From the NCBI GenBank assembly GCA_024195265.1, contig JAJLRJ010000007.1, forward strand, positions 7,461,058 to 7,525,057: DNA of 64,000 nucleotides, in the 5' to 3' direction. Origin of the DNA: Dendrophyllia cribrosa. Lineage: Eukaryota; Cnidaria; Anthozoa; Scleractinia; Dendrophylliidae. Position 1 is the stretch's first letter, and every line of letters starts with the position of its first letter. The notes beneath the pieces are model-generated. The model had not been told where the DNA came from. It saw only the letters and a program-made list of their open reading frames with translations, and did no database searches. Below are positions 62,170-64,000 of this stretch, in pieces. Both the position numbers and the translations under genes were made by a program.

Positions 62170-64000
62170 GTAGATAAATAAATAGATTATCTTTCAGTTC
62201 TCCTTTAGTCTTTTCCCTAAAAAATGGACGGACCGATTCGATTTATGACAATTGCGATTCTGCAGCCAATTTACACTTTTTTCTTATAAACAACACTTTC
62301 TGTAAGAGCTTTTATACCCAAAGGGGGATTCTCTTATGAAGGGTACGGGGATGTTGGTCGTAAATTTTGAAGTAAACCCCAAAGGAGACCCATCTGGGCG
62401 TGGCACAAGCTTTATTTGACCCCTAAAAGATACCATTCTAAAAAAGACAGACAAATAAGAGTTATTGTGACTTTAATGATGATATAAACTGCTTTCATCT
62501 ATTAACAGAAGCTTTGTCATAAATATTTAGCTGTTCTTCGCGTATCAACCTAAACGATACATTGATGGTTAAAAATATCGGCGGTTCTTCCTGAACACCA
62601 TAAGTAAACCAAAATCCGTAATTTATACCCCTAAACAAGACAACGAGCATCCCGTAACTTTCATATGGGAATGTCCCTGGCTTTGGGGCTGCCGTACAAG
62701 CCAAAAATAATTTTAACAATGGTTAGAACGTGCTCAGGCTAAATTTATTTGGGACTGTTTTAATTTTGGCGTCTTGTTGAACAATGATCGGATATAAAAC
62801 AAAATATAATGATCTGGTTGTAGTAAACTTCGCCCCAAAATACGGTTATATATGTCTAAAAGGTGAAGTAGGCCAAGTCGTGAATATGAAACAACCATCG
62901 GACCTTTTCCTACCCTACACAAGGTGGGTCCCTTTTAGATTGTACATGTTACGACTACTTCCCTTATGTTGCAGATCCACGTACCAATATCTTTTACCAG
63001 AAGCTTATCACGTAGAAGCGTGCAACTTCCCCCTATATGTTCAGAACTATGCTGGAGATTATTAGAATTCCCAACCGACCAATCAGAATCGCGGATTGAA
63101 TTTTTGCCCTTATATGGAAGGAGGTTTTCAGCTCCACGCGCGTACGCGCGGCCGCTCAAATCGGCAAGAAAACTTCGAGGAAACTACAAGCGCTTCGCGA
63201 AATATGGACAGCTTACTTTCACGGCTATTTTCGTCGCTACCAAATCACATTTTAAGGTTCAAAACTGAAGAGGAAAAAGTATTGAATATTTTAGTAGTTC
63301 TAAGAAGATGACGACGGAGTAAGGAACGAAAAAAAGCTCAACACCGCAAAATCTGGACAACTCAGGTTTTTTCAAGCCTTGTTTCATCTCTACCAAATCA
63401 CCACTAAAATGGCTCTTTAAAGAATTTCATGTGCAAAATGGTAATGTATTTTACTTATTCAAATGTAGTTTCAAATTAGAAAGATTGTTTAAATCAGGTT
63501 TTATTTTGTTTTTAACTTCACAAAGAGATTGAAGGGTACGGAAGAAGCGAAGCAAATTCTCATGATTCAGTACGTATGCCATGCGTTTTTCTGTTTATTT
63601 TGAAAACAAAAGTGTTTTTACTCTCCTTTTCGCTTATAATTTATCGCTCAAACATACAATATTTCGTGTCTGACTTGAGCTTAGGGTTTTTCTTCCCAAA
63701 TCGGTTGGAATAAAATTTGTTGTAAGCTTACTTATAGATTTTGAAATATGAACGACGGCGCGGTGTTTATAAATATTCAGTTCGCTGTATTTTAAACAGC
63801 CATTGACACTTTTAAAACTTCCACCGACTTTGTCAACCCATCCTTACCATGGTTTTTCTTTGTATATACTATAATTGTTTTTCAAAGCGATTTTTGAGAG
63901 GAAATGAGCATACCAAATCAGTAAGTTTCAAACATGTTTATTTAGCTCTCGAGCCTACTTGTTTTCCGAATTTATGATTTCGCCGTACGAGAAAGTTCTG
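62170..64000. other. Right flank, upstream intron or promoter of the collagen gene
   Basis: I looked for a signal-peptide exon on the minus strand ending one base into a codon before a GT and found none I trust. No repeat with clear ends was found. The first coding exon is probably beyond 64 kb. Confidence 0.4.

Noticed and set aside
63750..63860. Possible first collagen exon ending ATG|GTAAGG on the minus strand
   Set aside because: The required phase (one base left over) meets an in-frame stop shortly upstream and no signal peptide is encoded.

Overview
This is eukaryotic nuclear DNA, most likely from an anthozoan cnidarian and plausibly a stony coral. The AT-rich sequence is full of small inverted-repeat transposons. 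It carries a short secreted ShK-fold (six-cysteine) precursor gene. It also carries a fibrillar-type collagen gene with a von Willebrand factor A (VWA) domain in its N-terminal region. The species cannot be fixed from the sequence alone.

Layout. Positions 1-2.8 kb hold no gene I can support. Positions 2.84-7.57 kb (+ strand) hold a complete small gene: TATA box, three coding exons, an intron in the 3' UTR and an AATAAA signal. It encodes a 104-residue secreted precursor ending in one ShK-type domain. Positions 7.62-10.13 kb are a degenerate tandem array interrupted by a retroelement tail. Positions 10,292-10,791 are a 500-N assembly gap. From 11.4 to 62.1 kb (- strand) runs one very large collagen gene, of which I can place 41 exons by splice sites and reading frame.

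Reading the collagen gene 5' to 3' (right to left): two exons make one VWA domain, three make a short N-terminal Gly-X-Y helix, and one is a non-collagenous hinge (N-telopeptide-like). A junction exon and 34 further exons then make an uninterrupted Gly-X-Y stretch of 223 triplets. Twenty-five of those 34 are exactly 54 bp and seven are exactly 45 bp. All start on a complete glycine codon, the ancestral fibrillar-collagen exon plan. Two exons (198 and 108 bp) look like fusions of such modules. The signal-peptide exon(s), the end of the helix and the C-propeptide are not found.

The introns and flanks hold a dense layer of mobile DNA. There is a 4.3 kb element whose interior is about 3.8 kb of a 17-bp tandem repeat. 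A Mutator-like MITE family has 9-10 bp target duplications and, in two copies, an internal tRNA-like pol III promoter. There are TTAA-, TTA- and TA-flanked MITEs, G/C-homopolymer-bounded MITEs, and a 5'-truncated LINE with a 12-bp target duplication inside an older MITE. Several elements are nested inside others.

The two host genes both encode secreted proteins but converge from opposite strands. Nothing in the sequence shows they work together. The most unusual observations concern genome structure (transposon-derived satellite, composite MITEs, a GC-AG collagen intron, the missing collagen 3' end) rather than a new enzymatic or defence system.
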